DNA of 64,000 nt from an uncultured Clostridia bacterium (GTDB lineage Bacteria > Bacillota > Clostridia > Christensenellales > Borkfalkiaceae): assembly GCA_949282385.1 (NCBI GenBank), contig CASDOP010000007.1:16593-80592 (forward strand). The letters run 5' to 3'. Positions 35,487-44,662 of this stretch are shown one piece after another (within the stretch, counting starts at the first letter, position 1; every line of letters begins with the position of its first letter). The notes under the pieces are model-generated. The model was given only the letters and a program-made list of their open reading frames with translations. It made no database searches and had not been told where the DNA came from. The translations under genes and the position numbers were made by a program.

Positions 35487-36149
35487 ATGAAAATATGCGT
35501 AGCGCCCCGCATGAGGGCAAGCGACGCCGTCCGTCTGCCCGAATGCGACGTTGCGCTTATGGGGTTCGATTATCTGGGCGACGTCGATTACGAAAGCGAA
35601 CTTTCGGGCAAAACGGATAAATTCGGCGAATTTTCCCGCCTTACCAGGGCAAGTCGCTGCGCCGCGGTGTGCGGATGCCGCACGGACAGCAGGGGATTGA
35701 AGCGCAAATCAGCCGCGGTGGCGGATTGCGGAAAACTGCTCGGTATATCCGACATGCTGCACGTCGTCGACAGCGACGGGTATAAAAGCGGCGCGGTGCT
35801 GGGCGTTTACCGCCTCGGCGGGTATAAAGTGGGAGTGTGCATAGACAGCGACCTGTATTTTCCCGAAAACATAAAAGCTCTTTCGCTGTGCGGCTGCAAT
35901 TTGTTGCTCTGCCTTATGGATAACGTGCGAGACAACATGCCGCCCCTGCTCGCCCGAGCGTATGCCTATCTGTACGGCATGCCCGTCGCCATGAGTGCGG
36001 GCGGATGCGCTTACTTCGCGGATATTACGGGGGAAATCGCCTCTTCGGGCGCGCCGCAGACCTTTTTTCTGGCAGAGCCAAAAAACAATTATCGCGTAGT
36101 CAGCACGCGCGAGCGAGGGCTGTGTTCTTCCGAAAGAGAGGATTACTGA
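35487..36149 (+). CDS. nitrilase-superfamily-like protein
   Basis: 220-residue protein of the carbon-nitrogen hydrolase fold: KICVAPRMRASDAV at the N terminus, and the nucleophile-elbow region YKVGVCIDSDLYFPENIKAL, which matches the family's (G/C)xxICxDxxFPE, followed by the strand CNLLLCLM. The usual Glu and Lys of the Glu-Lys-Cys triad are harder to place (Glu in KFGEFSRL, Lys in SDGYKSG are candidates), and the protein is shorter than normal amidases (260-300), so activity is uncertain. The open frame extends to 35460, but ATG 35487 fits better: a -10-like TAATAT ends seven bases before it. No ribosome site. Confidence 0.68.
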   Translation: MKICVAPRMRASDAVRLPECDVALMGFDYLGDVDYESELSGKTDKFGEFSRLTRASRCAAVCGCRTDSRGLKRKSAAVADCGKLLGISDMLHVVDSDGYKSGAVLGVYRLGGYKVGVCIDSDLYFPENIKALSLCGCNLLLCLMDNVRDNMPPLLARAYAYLYGMPVAMSAGGCAYFADITGEIASSGAPQTFFLAEPKNNYRVVSTRERGLCSSEREDY

Positions 36150-36164
36150 ACGCCTTGCCATTGC

Positions 36165-36202
36165 AGCCCGCCGCGCGGCAAAAGCGGCGCGGCGGGCTTT
36201 CC
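36165..36202 (+). terminator. terminator of the nitrilase-like gene
   Basis: Stem AGCCCGCCGCG / CGCGGCGGGCT then TTCCCTT; weak T run. Confidence 0.65.
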
Positions 36203-36237
36203 CTTGCAAATAAATTTTCAAAAGCGGGGAAAGCCGC

Positions 36238-36266
36238 TTGAATTTTGCCAAATTATGCTGTATAAT
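36238..36266 (+). promoter_or_regulatory. promoter of yicC-gmk-rpoZ
   Basis: TTGAAT (36238-36243), 17 bases, TATAAT (36261-36266). A second TATAAT (36289-36294) lies just before the ATG. Confidence 0.8.
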
Positions 36267-36298
36267 AGGAACGAAAATTCTCTTTACGGGGTATAATT

Positions 36299-37174
36299 AT
36301 GTACAGCATGACGGGCTACGGCAGAGGCGAATACAGACAGGGCGGCTTGGAACTCACCGCCGAGGTCAAAACGGTCAACAACAGGTATCTCGACGTGTCG
36401 GTCAAATGCCCCAGAATTTTTTCGGGCTATGAGGATTTAATCCGCAAAAACGTGCGCGAAAAGCTCACCCGCGGACATGCGGACGTGTTCATAAGCTACA
36501 CCGACAAGCGCGACAAGGCAAAATCGCTTTACGTCGACGAGGGGGCGGCGAGGGCATACGTAAACGCCGCAAAGGAGATAAAATCTCTCTTCCCCGAACT
36601 TGCGGACGATTTAACCGTAACGAGCGTTTTAAGACAGCCCGAAGTGCTCAAAGCCGAAGAAAACGCGGGGGCGGACGAAGAACTCGTGTCCGCACTCAAC
36701 AGCGCGCTCGGCGTCGCTTTGGAAAACCTCAACGACATGCGCGCAAAAGAGGGCGAAAAGCTCGCAAAGGACATGCTTTCGCGCGTAAACTTCATCGAAG
36801 AGTGCGTGGGCAAAATCGCAAAGCGCGCGCCGCTGGTCGTCAGCAACTACCGCCAGAAGCTGGAAGAGAAGGTAAAGAGCTATCTCGACGGCTTGAGCGT
36901 GGACGAAGGCAGACTGCTTACAGAAGTCTCTCTTTTCACCGATAAAGCCAACATAGATGAGGAAATAACCCGCCTCGGCTCGCACATAGCGCAGTTCCGT
37001 GCAATCTGCCTTGAAAAACTTGTGGGCAGAAAACTCGATTTCCTCGTGCAGGAATTCAACAGGGAAACAAACACAATCTGTTCCAAGTCTAACGACATAG
37101 AAATTACGGGACTGGGACTTGACATGAAAAACGAAATAGAAAAAATAAGAGAACAGGTACAGAACGTTGAGTAA
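36299..37174 (+). CDS. yicC: YicC/YloC family endoribonuclease
   Basis: 291-residue YicC-type protein (YloC in Bacillus), a family shown to contain RNA endonucleases. The N-terminal signature MYSMTGYGRGE is exact, followed by VKTVNNRYLDVSVK, and the C-terminal DUF1732 region has TEVSLFTDKANIDEEITRLGSHI, GRKLDFLVQEFNRETNTICSKSND. ATG 36299 has GGGG at nine bases. It starts the conserved block that continues with gmk and rpoZ; the small remA gene usually found between yicC and gmk is absent, as the two genes overlap. Confidence 0.96.
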   Translation: MYSMTGYGRGEYRQGGLELTAEVKTVNNRYLDVSVKCPRIFSGYEDLIRKNVREKLTRGHADVFISYTDKRDKAKSLYVDEGAARAYVNAAKEIKSLFPELADDLTVTSVLRQPEVLKAEENAGADEELVSALNSALGVALENLNDMRAKEGEKLAKDMLSRVNFIEECVGKIAKRAPLVVSNYRQKLEEKVKSYLDGLSVDEGRLLTEVSLFTDKANIDEEITRLGSHIAQFRAICLEKLVGRKLDFLVQEFNRETNTICSKSNDIEITGLGLDMKNEIEKIREQVQNVE

Positions 37175-37733
37175 AAACAAAGGAATTTTGATAGTAGTAT
37201 CCGGTCCGTCGGGCGTAGGCAAGGGAACGGTTGTGGACATGCTTTTGAAAAAGCTGCCCCGCGCCGTGCTTTCGGTCTCCTGCACAACGCGCGCTCCCCG
37301 CGAAGGCGAGCAGAACGGCAAGAGTTATTTTTTCATTTCCAAGCAGGCCTTCCTCAAAATGATTGACGAAGGCGGATTTCTGGAATATTCCAACCATTTT
37401 GAAAATTATTACGGCACGCCTCGATTTTTCGTCGAAGAAAAACTCAAGGATAGCGACGTAATTCTCGAAATCGACGTCGACGGTGCGGAAAACGTCAAAA
37501 AACTTTACCCGGACGCGCTTCTTTTAATGATAACGCCGCCCAGCAAGGACGAGCTTATCCGAAGGCTCAAAATGCGCGGCACGGAGGACGAAACGCTCAT
37601 ACAGCACAGGCTGGAGCGCGCCGATTACGAACTTTCGAAGAGCAAGATATACGATTATACGGTCATCAACGACGACTTGAACCAAACCGTAGACAATATA
37701 TTAAAAATAGTAGAAACAAGGAGGAAGGGTTAA
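37167..37733 (+). CDS. gmk: guanylate kinase
   Basis: 188-residue guanylate kinase, GMP to GDP. P-loop VVSGPSGVGKGTV, GMP-binding SCTTRAPREGEQNGKSYFF, EYSNHFENYYGTP and ILEIDVDGAENVKK are all present, as is the late LERADYELSKSKIYDYTVIN. The start is TTG at 37167, inside the end of yicC (8-base overlap); no ATG gives the P-loop at the right place. Followed after one base by rpoZ. Confidence 0.97.
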   Translation: MSKNKGILIVVSGPSGVGKGTVVDMLLKKLPRAVLSVSCTTRAPREGEQNGKSYFFISKQAFLKMIDEGGFLEYSNHFENYYGTPRFFVEEKLKDSDVILEIDVDGAENVKKLYPDALLLMITPPSKDELIRRLKMRGTEDETLIQHRLERADYELSKSKIYDYTVINDDLNQTVDNILKIVETRRKG

Positions 37734-37734
37734 T

Positions 37735-37956
37735 ATGATCAATGTACCCGCAGTAGACAGCCTCATAAAAAAATTGGGGGACAACGGCGTCACGGTATCG
37801 CGCTATGCGCTGTGCGTAGTGGTTGCAAAGCGCGCCCGCCAGCTCATAGAGCAGAACAGCGTGGATAATCCCGCGGAAAATCCCCGCCACCTCAAGGAAA
37901 TCGCCCTCGCGTGCGAGGAGATTAACGAAGGCAAAATCAAAGCAGTCAAAGACTGA
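37735..37956 (+). CDS. rpoZ: RNA polymerase omega subunit
   Basis: 73-residue omega subunit, which helps RNA polymerase assembly. The conserved core SRYALCVVVAKRARQLIEQ and ENPRHLKEIALACEEINEGKI identify it. It starts one base after gmk with GGAGG just inside the gmk end. In most Firmicutes coaBC (dfp) follows; here a terminator follows instead and then priA. Confidence 0.95.
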   Translation: MINVPAVDSLIKKLGDNGVTVSRYALCVVVAKRARQLIEQNSVDNPAENPRHLKEIALACEEINEGKIKAVKD

Positions 37957-37964
37957 TAAACAAT

Positions 37965-37987
37965 GCGCCCCGCGCGGGGCGCTTTTG
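37965..37987 (+). terminator. terminator after rpoZ
   Basis: Stem GCGCCCCG / CGGGGCGC with a very short CG loop, then TTTTG. Confidence 0.75.
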
Positions 37988-38026
37988 TTTAAAGAGGACG
38001 ATTTTTAAAGTCGGGCGGAGGTTTGT

Positions 38027-40195
38027 TTGTACGCACAGGTCATAGTCGACATAGCGCACAGCCAGGTCGACAGAATTTTCGAATATTCCTGCACGGACGA
38101 GGTAAAAGTCGGCTGCAGGGTAAAAGTTCCGTTCGGGGGCAGGATAATAGAAGGCTTCGTTATAGGTCTCAGTCCTACCCCGTCTTTCGCCGCGGAAAAA
38201 ATCAAGCCCGTGCGCGAAGTTTACGACGAACTGCCCGCAATACTTCCCGAATGCCTCTCGCTTATGGAGGCGATATGCACCCGCTACCGCGTTCCCAAGG
38301 CGGTCGCGCTCAGGCTTTTTCTGCCCTCGGAAATGCGCCTCGGCAAAGTCAGGGAGGTTTACACCTCGTTTATAAAACTCGTATCCTTCGACGAAGAAGG
38401 AGTAAAAAGAGCGCCCAGACAGGCGGAGCTTTCTTCCGCTCTCAGGGAGGGCGATATTGAACTTTCTTCCGCCGTCGAACGCTTCGGCAGGGCGGCGGTC
38501 AACGGGCTTGTGGCAAAGGGCTTTGCGCAAGTTTACAAAGTGCGCCGCATACGCACGCCCATGAGCGGCGAAGAAGAGGCGTTTTCTCCCGTCGAGCTCA
38601 CGCCTGCGCAGCGGGGCGCGCTCGAATATATCGAAAAATCGGATAAAACCGTTCAGCTCATTCACGGCGTTACGGGAAGCGGCAAGACGGAAATTTATTT
38701 GAGCTACATCGCGGAAGTGCTTAAAAAGTGCAAGACGGCAATATTTCTCGTGCCGGAAATTTCTCTAACGCCCCAGATGCTCCGCCAGCTCAGGCGCAGG
38801 TTCAAGGGCGAAGCGGCAATAATGCACAGCGGACTTTCGGCGGGCGAACGCTTCGACGAATGGTGGAGACTGCGCTCGGGCGAGGCAAAAATCGCAATAG
38901 GCGCGCGCTCCGCAATCTTTGCCCCGCTCGAAAATTTAGGCGCGATAATCATAGACGAGGAACACGACGCGTCCTATGTTTCGGAATCCGCCCCGAGGTA
39001 TTCCACGGCGGACATAGCGCGCATGCGCGCGGAATATAACGGCTGCAAACTCATTTTAGGCAGCGCAACGCCCTCGGTTGAAAGCTATATATGCGCCACC
39101 GAAGGCAAATACGGGCTTATAACCCTGCCCGACAGAATAAACAAAAAGCCCCTGCCCGAAATCATAATTTCGGATATGCGCAAGGAAGTCAAAAGGGGCA
39201 ACAATACCTGCTTTTCGCAGGCGCTTAAGGAAGAACTCTCTTCCGCCCTCGCAAGCGGAAATCAGGCTATAATTTTTTTGAACCGCAGGGGATATGCAAA
39301 GACGGTAATCTGCCAGGATTGCGGCTATGTGGCAAGGTGCGAAAACTGCGATGTGTCTTTGACATATCATGCGGACGAAAACTGCCTCAAGTGCCACTAT
39401 TGCGGAGCTAAGTACCGCATGCCGCCAGCCTGTCCAGAGTGCGGCGGCAGACATCTGCGCTACGGCGCGACGGGTACGCAGAGGGTAGTTGCCGATCTTA
39501 AGGAACTTTTCCCCTCGGCAAAAATCCTGCGCATGGATAACGACACCGTTTCTGGCAAAGACGGACATTACAAAATTCTAAAGCAGTTCGGCGAAAGACA
39601 GGCGGACATACTCGTCGGCACGCAGATGATAGCCAAGGGACACGACTTCCCGTCGGTTACTCTCGTCGGCATACTCGACGCCGACATGAGCCTGCACTTT
39701 TCAGACTATCGCAGCGGCGAACGCACCTTTCAGCTCATAACGCAGGTTGCGGGCAGAAGCGGCAGGGCGGGCGCGAAGGGCAAAGTCGTTCTGCAGACCT
39801 ATTCGCCCGAAAATTATATTCTGCGCTACGCCGTCAACTACGACTACAAGGGCTTTTTTGAAAACGAGGTAAAAATCCGCCTCGCAACCTCATTCCCGCC
39901 CTATTCGCTCATATGCAGGGTAATGGTCGTCGGCGAGGACGACGCCGAGGCGCTGGGCGTGCTCAAAGAAATTTATTTTGCGCTTCTAAAACTCAAAGAG
40001 GAAAACGAGGACGAGTTCATATTCTTCAACAAGATGCACTCGCCCATCAAAAAGATACAGGGCAAATGGCGTTACCAGGTGCTTATGCGCCTTAAGGGCG
40101 GCGCGCTTTTGCCTCAGATTTACGACGTCGCCGCGCGGTTTACAACCAATTCTGTGCTGGCTTATGTCGAAGAAAATCCCGCAAATTTATCGTGA
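38027..40195 (+). CDS. priA: primosomal protein N' (replication restart helicase)
   Basis: 722-residue PriA, the helicase that reloads the replisome at stalled forks. N-terminal DNA-binding domain (VDRIFEYSCTDEVKVGCRVKVPFGGR), helicase motif I GVTGSGKTEIYL, Walker B IIDEEHDASYV, and the zinc-binding insert with CQDCGYVARCENC and CLKCHYCG ... CPECGG, giving the eight cysteines. Later motifs GTQMIAKGHDFP and QVAGRSGRAG are intact. The start is TTG 38027, six bases after GCGGAGG. It leads the priA-def-fmt-rsmB-rlmN operon typical of Firmicutes. Confidence 0.97.
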   Translation: MYAQVIVDIAHSQVDRIFEYSCTDEVKVGCRVKVPFGGRIIEGFVIGLSPTPSFAAEKIKPVREVYDELPAILPECLSLMEAICTRYRVPKAVALRLFLPSEMRLGKVREVYTSFIKLVSFDEEGVKRAPRQAELSSALREGDIELSSAVERFGRAAVNGLVAKGFAQVYKVRRIRTPMSGEEEAFSPVELTPAQRGALEYIEKSDKTVQLIHGVTGSGKTEIYLSYIAEVLKKCKTAIFLVPEISLTPQMLRQLRRRFKGEAAIMHSGLSAGERFDEWWRLRSGEAKIAIGARSAIFAPLENLGAIIIDEEHDASYVSESAPRYSTADIARMRAEYNGCKLILGSATPSVESYICATEGKYGLITLPDRINKKPLPEIIISDMRKEVKRGNNTCFSQALKEELSSALASGNQAIIFLNRRGYAKTVICQDCGYVARCENCDVSLTYHADENCLKCHYCGAKYRMPPACPECGGRHLRYGATGTQRVVADLKELFPSAKILRMDNDTVSGKDGHYKILKQFGERQADILVGTQMIAKGHDFPSVTLVGILDADMSLHFSDYRSGERTFQLITQVAGRSGRAGAKGKVVLQTYSPENYILRYAVNYDYKGFFENEVKIRLATSFPPYSLICRVMVVGEDDAEALGVLKEIYFALLKLKEENEDEFIFFNKMHSPIKKIQGKWRYQVLMRLKGGALLPQIYDVAARFTTNSVLAYVEENPANLS

Positions 40196-40204
40196 GAGGT
40201 AATT

Positions 40205-40666
40205 ATGGTAAGATACGTTGTACAGACAGGCGACGAGGTTTTAAGAAAGACCTGCGCCGAAGTTAAAAAATTCGATAAGGAGCTGGGGGAGCTTATGGAC
40301 GATCTCAAGCAGACCGTCCGCGCAGAAAACGGAGCGGGTCTCGCCGCGCCCCAGATAGGCGTGCCCTTAAGAGCCGTAGTCGTGGACGTGGACGATGGCT
40401 TTTTCGAGATGGTAAATCCCGTCATTCTCTCTAAAAAGGGCGAACAGACCGGTCCCGAAGGCTGCCTTTCGGTAAAGGGCAAGCAGGGTACGGTTACCCG
40501 CCCTTATAAGGTAAAGGCGGAATACCGCGACAGATACGGCAGAAAACACAAGCTAACCGCCGAAGGCTTTTTCGCCCGCGCGGTCTGCCACGAGCTTGAC
40601 CATCTCGACGGCGTGCTCTATACCGACATAGCTTCCGAAATTTACGATTTGCCCGAAGAGGACTGA
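40205..40666 (+). CDS. def: peptide deformylase
   Basis: 153-residue deformylase that removes the formyl group from new proteins. All three family motifs are visible: GAGLAAPQIG, EGCLS with the metal-binding cysteine, and CHELDHLDG with both metal histidines. ATG 40205 follows GAGAGG. It sits before fmt, the enzyme that adds the formyl group, as in most bacteria. Size is normal. Confidence 0.97.
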   Translation: MVRYVVQTGDEVLRKTCAEVKKFDKELGELMDDLKQTVRAENGAGLAAPQIGVPLRAVVVDVDDGFFEMVNPVILSKKGEQTGPEGCLSVKGKQGTVTRPYKVKAEYRDRYGRKHKLTAEGFFARAVCHELDHLDGVLYTDIASEIYDLPEED

Positions 40667-40669
40667 TTT

Positions 40670-41581
40670 ATGAAGATAATCTTTGCAGGTTCGCCTCAAT
40701 ACGCCCTGCCTTCTTTGAAGGCTCTGCACGAAAAATTCGGCGTGTGCGCGGTCGTAACCCAGCCCGACAAACCCGTCGGAAGAAAGAAAATTCTCACGCC
40801 CACTCCCGTCAAGAGCTATGCCCTCGAAAACGGCATACCCGTCATCGACAGCGCGAGGATAAGGGACTGCGTTGAAGAGCTTAAATCTTTCGGCGCGGAC
40901 ATAATGATAACCTGCGCTTACGGTCAGATACTCACAAGGCAGGTTTTAGACGCATTCCCCGCGGGAGTGTGGAATCTGCACGCCTCGCTTCTGCCCCTTT
41001 TCAGGGGCGCAAGCCCCATTCAGTCGGCAATACTCGCGGGCGAAGAGTATACTGGCGTAACCGTAATGAAGACGGAGGAGGCTCTGGACAGCGGCGACAT
41101 TCTCCTCATAAAACGCTGCGCCGTCGGGGACAAGACGTGCGGTCAGCTTTCGGAGGAATTGTCCGCCCTCTCTGCGGAGGCGGCTGTCGAAGCCGTCGAA
41201 CATATACAAAAAGGCAATGTTCAGCTTTTATTGCAGGACGACAGCGCCGCAACCTATTGCAAAAAGATAAAAAAAGAGGACGCGCGCATAACTTTTGTGT
41301 GCGCGGAGAGCGCCGTAAGGCTTATCAAGGCTATGAGCCCGCAGCCCCTCGCGTATTGCTTTTTAAACGGCGTTCAGCTCAATATATACGACGCCGAACG
41401 CGCCTGCTGTGAGCAGGCTGAGGCGGGCGAAGTCGTCCGCGCGGACAAGCGCGGTATTACGGTAAAGTGCGCCGACGGCGCGATTAATATATTAAAAGCG
41501 CAGTTTGCCGGCGGCAAAGTTTTAAGCGCAGCCGACCTTGCAAACGGCAGAAAGATAAAGGCGGGCGACATACTTGACTAA
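40670..41581 (+). CDS. fmt: methionyl-tRNA formyltransferase
   Basis: 303-residue Fmt, which formylates initiator Met-tRNA with 10-formyl-tetrahydrofolate. Signatures: IIFAGSPQYALPSL, VVTQPDKPVGRKK, the catalytic segment WNLHASLLPLFRGASPIQSAI (read in two parts: WNLHASLLPLFRGASPIQ), and TGVTVMKTEEALDSGDIL. A C-terminal OB-like domain follows (GITVKCADGAINILKAQ). It starts three bases after def and overlaps rsmB by eight bases. Confidence 0.97.
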   Translation: MKIIFAGSPQYALPSLKALHEKFGVCAVVTQPDKPVGRKKILTPTPVKSYALENGIPVIDSARIRDCVEELKSFGADIMITCAYGQILTRQVLDAFPAGVWNLHASLLPLFRGASPIQSAILAGEEYTGVTVMKTEEALDSGDILLIKRCAVGDKTCGQLSEELSALSAEAAVEAVEHIQKGNVQLLLQDDSAATYCKKIKKEDARITFVCAESAVRLIKAMSPQPLAYCFLNGVQLNIYDAERACCEQAEAGEVVRADKRGITVKCADGAINILKAQFAGGKVLSAADLANGRKIKAGDILD

Positions 41582-42794
41582 TCCCCTGTGCGACCCTTAT
41601 CTCGTGTTGACAAAGGTATATTCGGGGGGCAAATATTTAAAACAAGCCATATCCGAAACGCCGATAGAGCCTTCAAACAAGGCGGCAACGGTAAAGATAT
41701 GCTACGGCGTGCTCGAAAAGGACATTTACCTTTCGCACATAATTTCAGGCAACGCCGCCCGTCCGCCCAGGAGCGCGATAAGGCTGATTTTAAAGATAGC
41801 CCTTTACATGCTCGAGTTCATGGACAAGAACGACTATATGACCGTCGATTGCGCCGTGGAACTTGCAAAAAAGCTGGGCAAGAGCGGCGCGGCTGGCTTT
41901 GTCAACGCCTTTTTGCGCTCATATAAAATTCCTGCCATGCCAGAAAGGGCGGACGAAGCCATGTCGGTCAGGTGTTCCGCGCCTTTGTGGCTCGTAAAGG
42001 CTTTAAGGCGCAGCTATAAGGGACAGGCGGAAGAAATTCTCTCTGCGCCCTCGCACGGCGTGTGCGTTCGCTTCGAGCGCGGAGAGGAAAATTACCTTTC
42101 AAAACCTCACGAGGATACTCCATTTAAAGGCGTGTTTATATTCCGCAACTTCGTGCGCGACGATGGCTTTCTGAACGGCGATTACACTTTTCAGTCGGTA
42201 GGCTCGGTAGCAATATGCGACGCGGTCGAGGGAGGGGAAAGTCTTCTCGACGTCTGTGCGGCTCCCGGCGGCAAGAGCGTGCTGCTCTCAAAAAAGTTTG
42301 CTTCCGTTACGGCGTGCGAACTTCATCCCCACAGGGTCGAACTGATAAAGAGCTACGCTTCCCGCATGGGCGCGGAAAACGTAAAAGCCGTCTGCGCGGA
42401 CGGCACGGCGTTCAATCCCGACTACGAGGGCGCTTTCGATGCCGTTTTGTGCGACGCTCCCTGTTCAGGTACGGGCGTCATCAACGAAAATCCCGATATA
42501 AAGCTCAACCGAAAAGCCGAGGACATACCCTCGCTCGCCGCGACGCAGGCGGCGCTTTTGGATAACTGTTGCAGGTATGTCAAAAAGGGCGGCAGACTGT
42601 ACTATTCAACCTGCTCTGTTCTGCCCGAGGAAAACGACAGCGCGGCATATAACTTTCTCGCTTCGCACAAGGATTTCGAACTCGAAATACCTTCTTCGCC
42701 CCTGATAAACCTCAGAACCAAATTCGGACTTCAGTTTTTGCCCCACATCTCGCAGGGTGCGGGATTTTATCTCACTTCTTTCGTAAAAAAATGA
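41574..42794 (+). CDS. rsmB: 16S rRNA (cytosine(967)-C(5))-methyltransferase
   Basis: 406-residue RsmB. The N-terminal NusB-like domain is seen in KAATVKICYGVLEKDIYLSH and YMLEFMDKNDYMTVDCAVELAK; the C-terminal methyltransferase has the SAM motif LLDVCAAPGGKS, motif IV DAPCSGTGV with one catalytic cysteine and motif VI YYSTCSVLPEEND with the second. The start is TTG 41574 within the end of fmt. It ends with an ATGA overlap into rlmN. Complete and normal in length. Confidence 0.95.
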   Translation: MTNPLCDPYLVLTKVYSGGKYLKQAISETPIEPSNKAATVKICYGVLEKDIYLSHIISGNAARPPRSAIRLILKIALYMLEFMDKNDYMTVDCAVELAKKLGKSGAAGFVNAFLRSYKIPAMPERADEAMSVRCSAPLWLVKALRRSYKGQAEEILSAPSHGVCVRFERGEENYLSKPHEDTPFKGVFIFRNFVRDDGFLNGDYTFQSVGSVAICDAVEGGESLLDVCAAPGGKSVLLSKKFASVTACELHPHRVELIKSYASRMGAENVKAVCADGTAFNPDYEGAFDAVLCDAPCSGTGVINENPDIKLNRKAEDIPSLAATQAALLDNCCRYVKKGGRLYYSTCSVLPEENDSAAYNFLASHKDFELEIPSSPLINLRTKFGLQFLPHISQGAGFYLTSFVKK

Positions 42795-43867
42795 AAAAAA
42801 TTATTCAGGATTTCAGCTTCAACGAAATATTTCAGCTTTCAAAGCGCTTTAACCAGCCTGCTTTCAGGGCGAAACAGCTGTACGAAGGCGTAATGCAGGG
42901 CAAGAATATTTCTGATATAACCACTCTGCCCGCCGCGTTCAAACAGCAACTCCTTGAAGAGTTCGAGGACTGCCCCATAGAAATAATCCGCACGCTCACC
43001 TCGACGGACGGCACGGAAAAGTATCTTTTCCGCCTTGCGGACGGCAATATTATAGAGGGCGTGTTCATGAAGTATAAATACGGCAACACGCAGTGCATTT
43101 CCACGCAGGTGGGCTGTCGCATGGGCTGTAAATTCTGTGCCAGCACTCTGGGCGGCAGAGTGCGCGATTTGACTTCGGGCGAAATTCTTGCGCAGGTACT
43201 CGCCGTAAACGCCCTTCACGGCGGCACGAAGGAAAAGCGCGCCGTGACCAACCTCGTTCTGATGGGCAGCGGCGAACCTTTCGACAACTACGACAACGTC
43301 GTAAAATTTTTGCGCAACGTTGCCGCGGAGGAGGGCATAAACATTTCTCCCCGCAACATTTCCCTTTCAACCTGCGGTCTTGTCGATAAAATGTACAAAT
43401 TCGCCGAAGAGGGCATACCTTTAAACCTCACTGTGTCCCTGCACAACACTACAGACGAAGAGCGCGCCCGCACTATGCCGATTGCAAACAAATGGAGCAT
43501 AGCCGAAATTTTAAATGCGTGCGAAAGCTATTTTGCCAAAACGGGCAGGCGCTACATCTTCGAATACGCCCTCATCGTAGGGGAAAACTGCGACAGTCGC
43601 CACGCGGATGAGCTTATCGCCCTTTTAAAGGGCAGACCGTGCCATGTAAATCTGATAAGGCTCAACAGCGTAAAGGAACGCACCCTCGAGGGCGCGGACG
43701 AAAAGAGCGCGTATAGATTTTTGGGCATGCTCGAAAAAGGCGGACTTTCCGCCACTTTAAGGCGCAGAACGGGCGCGGACATAGGCGGCGCGTGCGGACA
43801 GCTCCGCGCAGGCTTTCTGAATGAAAATGCCGAAGTGCAGTCAGGGCATGACGATAATCAACAATAA
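42791..43867 (+). CDS. rlmN: 23S rRNA (adenine(2503)-C(2))-methyltransferase
   Basis: 358-residue radical SAM enzyme RlmN, methylating A2503 in 23S rRNA and A37 in some tRNAs. The radical SAM cysteines are C109, C113 and C116 in GCRMGCKFCAS, followed by LVLMGSGEPFDNYDNV and the substrate cysteine in IGGACGQLR near the end; the other methylation-loop elements are present. ATG 42791 overlaps the rsmB stop. The prpC-prkC-rsgA genes that normally follow in Firmicutes are missing; a short repeat-bearing gap leads straight to rpe. Confidence 0.96.
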   Translation: MKKIIQDFSFNEIFQLSKRFNQPAFRAKQLYEGVMQGKNISDITTLPAAFKQQLLEEFEDCPIEIIRTLTSTDGTEKYLFRLADGNIIEGVFMKYKYGNTQCISTQVGCRMGCKFCASTLGGRVRDLTSGEILAQVLAVNALHGGTKEKRAVTNLVLMGSGEPFDNYDNVVKFLRNVAAEEGINISPRNISLSTCGLVDKMYKFAEEGIPLNLTVSLHNTTDEERARTMPIANKWSIAEILNACESYFAKTGRRYIFEYALIVGENCDSRHADELIALLKGRPCHVNLIRLNSVKERTLEGADEKSAYRFLGMLEKGGLSATLRRRTGADIGGACGQLRAGFLNENAEVQSGHDDNQQ

Positions 43868-43995
43868 ATTTATAATACAAATAATACAATCAATACAAAT
43901 AATACAGAAGTGCGCAAGTTTAAACCGCACAGCCGTGCGCAAGTGAAACCGCGCGGCGAAATGATATAAAAAGGTACGCTAAAAGGAAGACGCAA
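43868..43995. repeat. short direct repeats between rlmN and rpe
   Basis: A 15-mer AATACAAATAATACA occurs twice (43874-43888 and 43892-43906); next to it GTGCGCAAGT, followed shortly by AAACCGC, occurs twice (43910 and 43935). They fill the place where prpC-prkC-rsgA normally lie. Confidence 0.7.
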
Positions 43996-44661
43996 ATGAA
44001 AATTTCTATATCACCCTCAATTCTTTCGGCAAATTTTGCCGATATGGGCGGAGCGATACAAAAACTCAACGCCGCGGGCGCAGACCTCATTCACTGCGAC
44101 GTAATGGACGGCTCGTTCGTCGGACCTATAACTTTCGGTGCGCAGATGGTAAAAAATATCCGTCCGCTAACAAATTTGCCGCTCGACGTCCACCTCATGA
44201 TAGAGCACCCCAAGACGCAGATAAAGTTTTTTGCCGACGCAGGGGCGGATATCATAACCGTGCATTACGAGGCGTGCTCAAAAATTTCTCCCGAATATCT
44301 CGGAGAAACGCTCGAAATGATTAAATCGTTGGGCGTAAAGTGCGGCGTAGTCGTAAATCCCGATACCGGCGTGGAAAAAATATTTCCCGTTCTGCCAATG
44401 TGCGACATGTTGCTCATAATGTCGGTTTTCCCCGGCTACGGCGGGCAAAAGTTCATTCCCTCCGCGCTCGGACAGATAAAAAAGGCGCGCGAGTACGCTC
44501 AAAAAATCGGCAGGGCGGATATGGATATAGAGGTAGACGGCGGAGTGGGCGTTTCCAACTGCCGCGAAGTTATCGAAGCGGGCGCAAACGTGCTTGTTGC
44601 CGGCTCGGCGGTGTTCGGCTCTTCAGATATGGCGGCAACCATTGCCGCCCTCCGCGGCTGA
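43996..44661 (+). CDS. rpe: ribulose-phosphate 3-epimerase
   Basis: 221-residue TIM-barrel epimerase interconverting ribulose 5-phosphate and xylulose 5-phosphate. Family motifs: SPSILSANFADMGG, LIHCDVMDGSFVGPITFG with metal ligands, DVHLMIEHP, ITVHYEA, VFPGYGGQKFIP and EVDGGVGVSNCREV. ATG 43996 follows AAAAGGAAG. The next gene, thiN, begins one base after its stop. Confidence 0.97.
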   Translation: MKISISPSILSANFADMGGAIQKLNAAGADLIHCDVMDGSFVGPITFGAQMVKNIRPLTNLPLDVHLMIEHPKTQIKFFADAGADIITVHYEACSKISPEYLGETLEMIKSLGVKCGVVVNPDTGVEKIFPVLPMCDMLLIMSVFPGYGGQKFIPSALGQIKKAREYAQKIGRADMDIEVDGGVGVSNCREVIEAGANVLVAGSAVFGSSDMAATIAALRG

Positions 44662-44662
44662 C

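Noticed and set aside
43868..43995. CRISPR array from the 15-mer repeats
   Set aside because: Only two copies, spacer of three bases, no cas genes.
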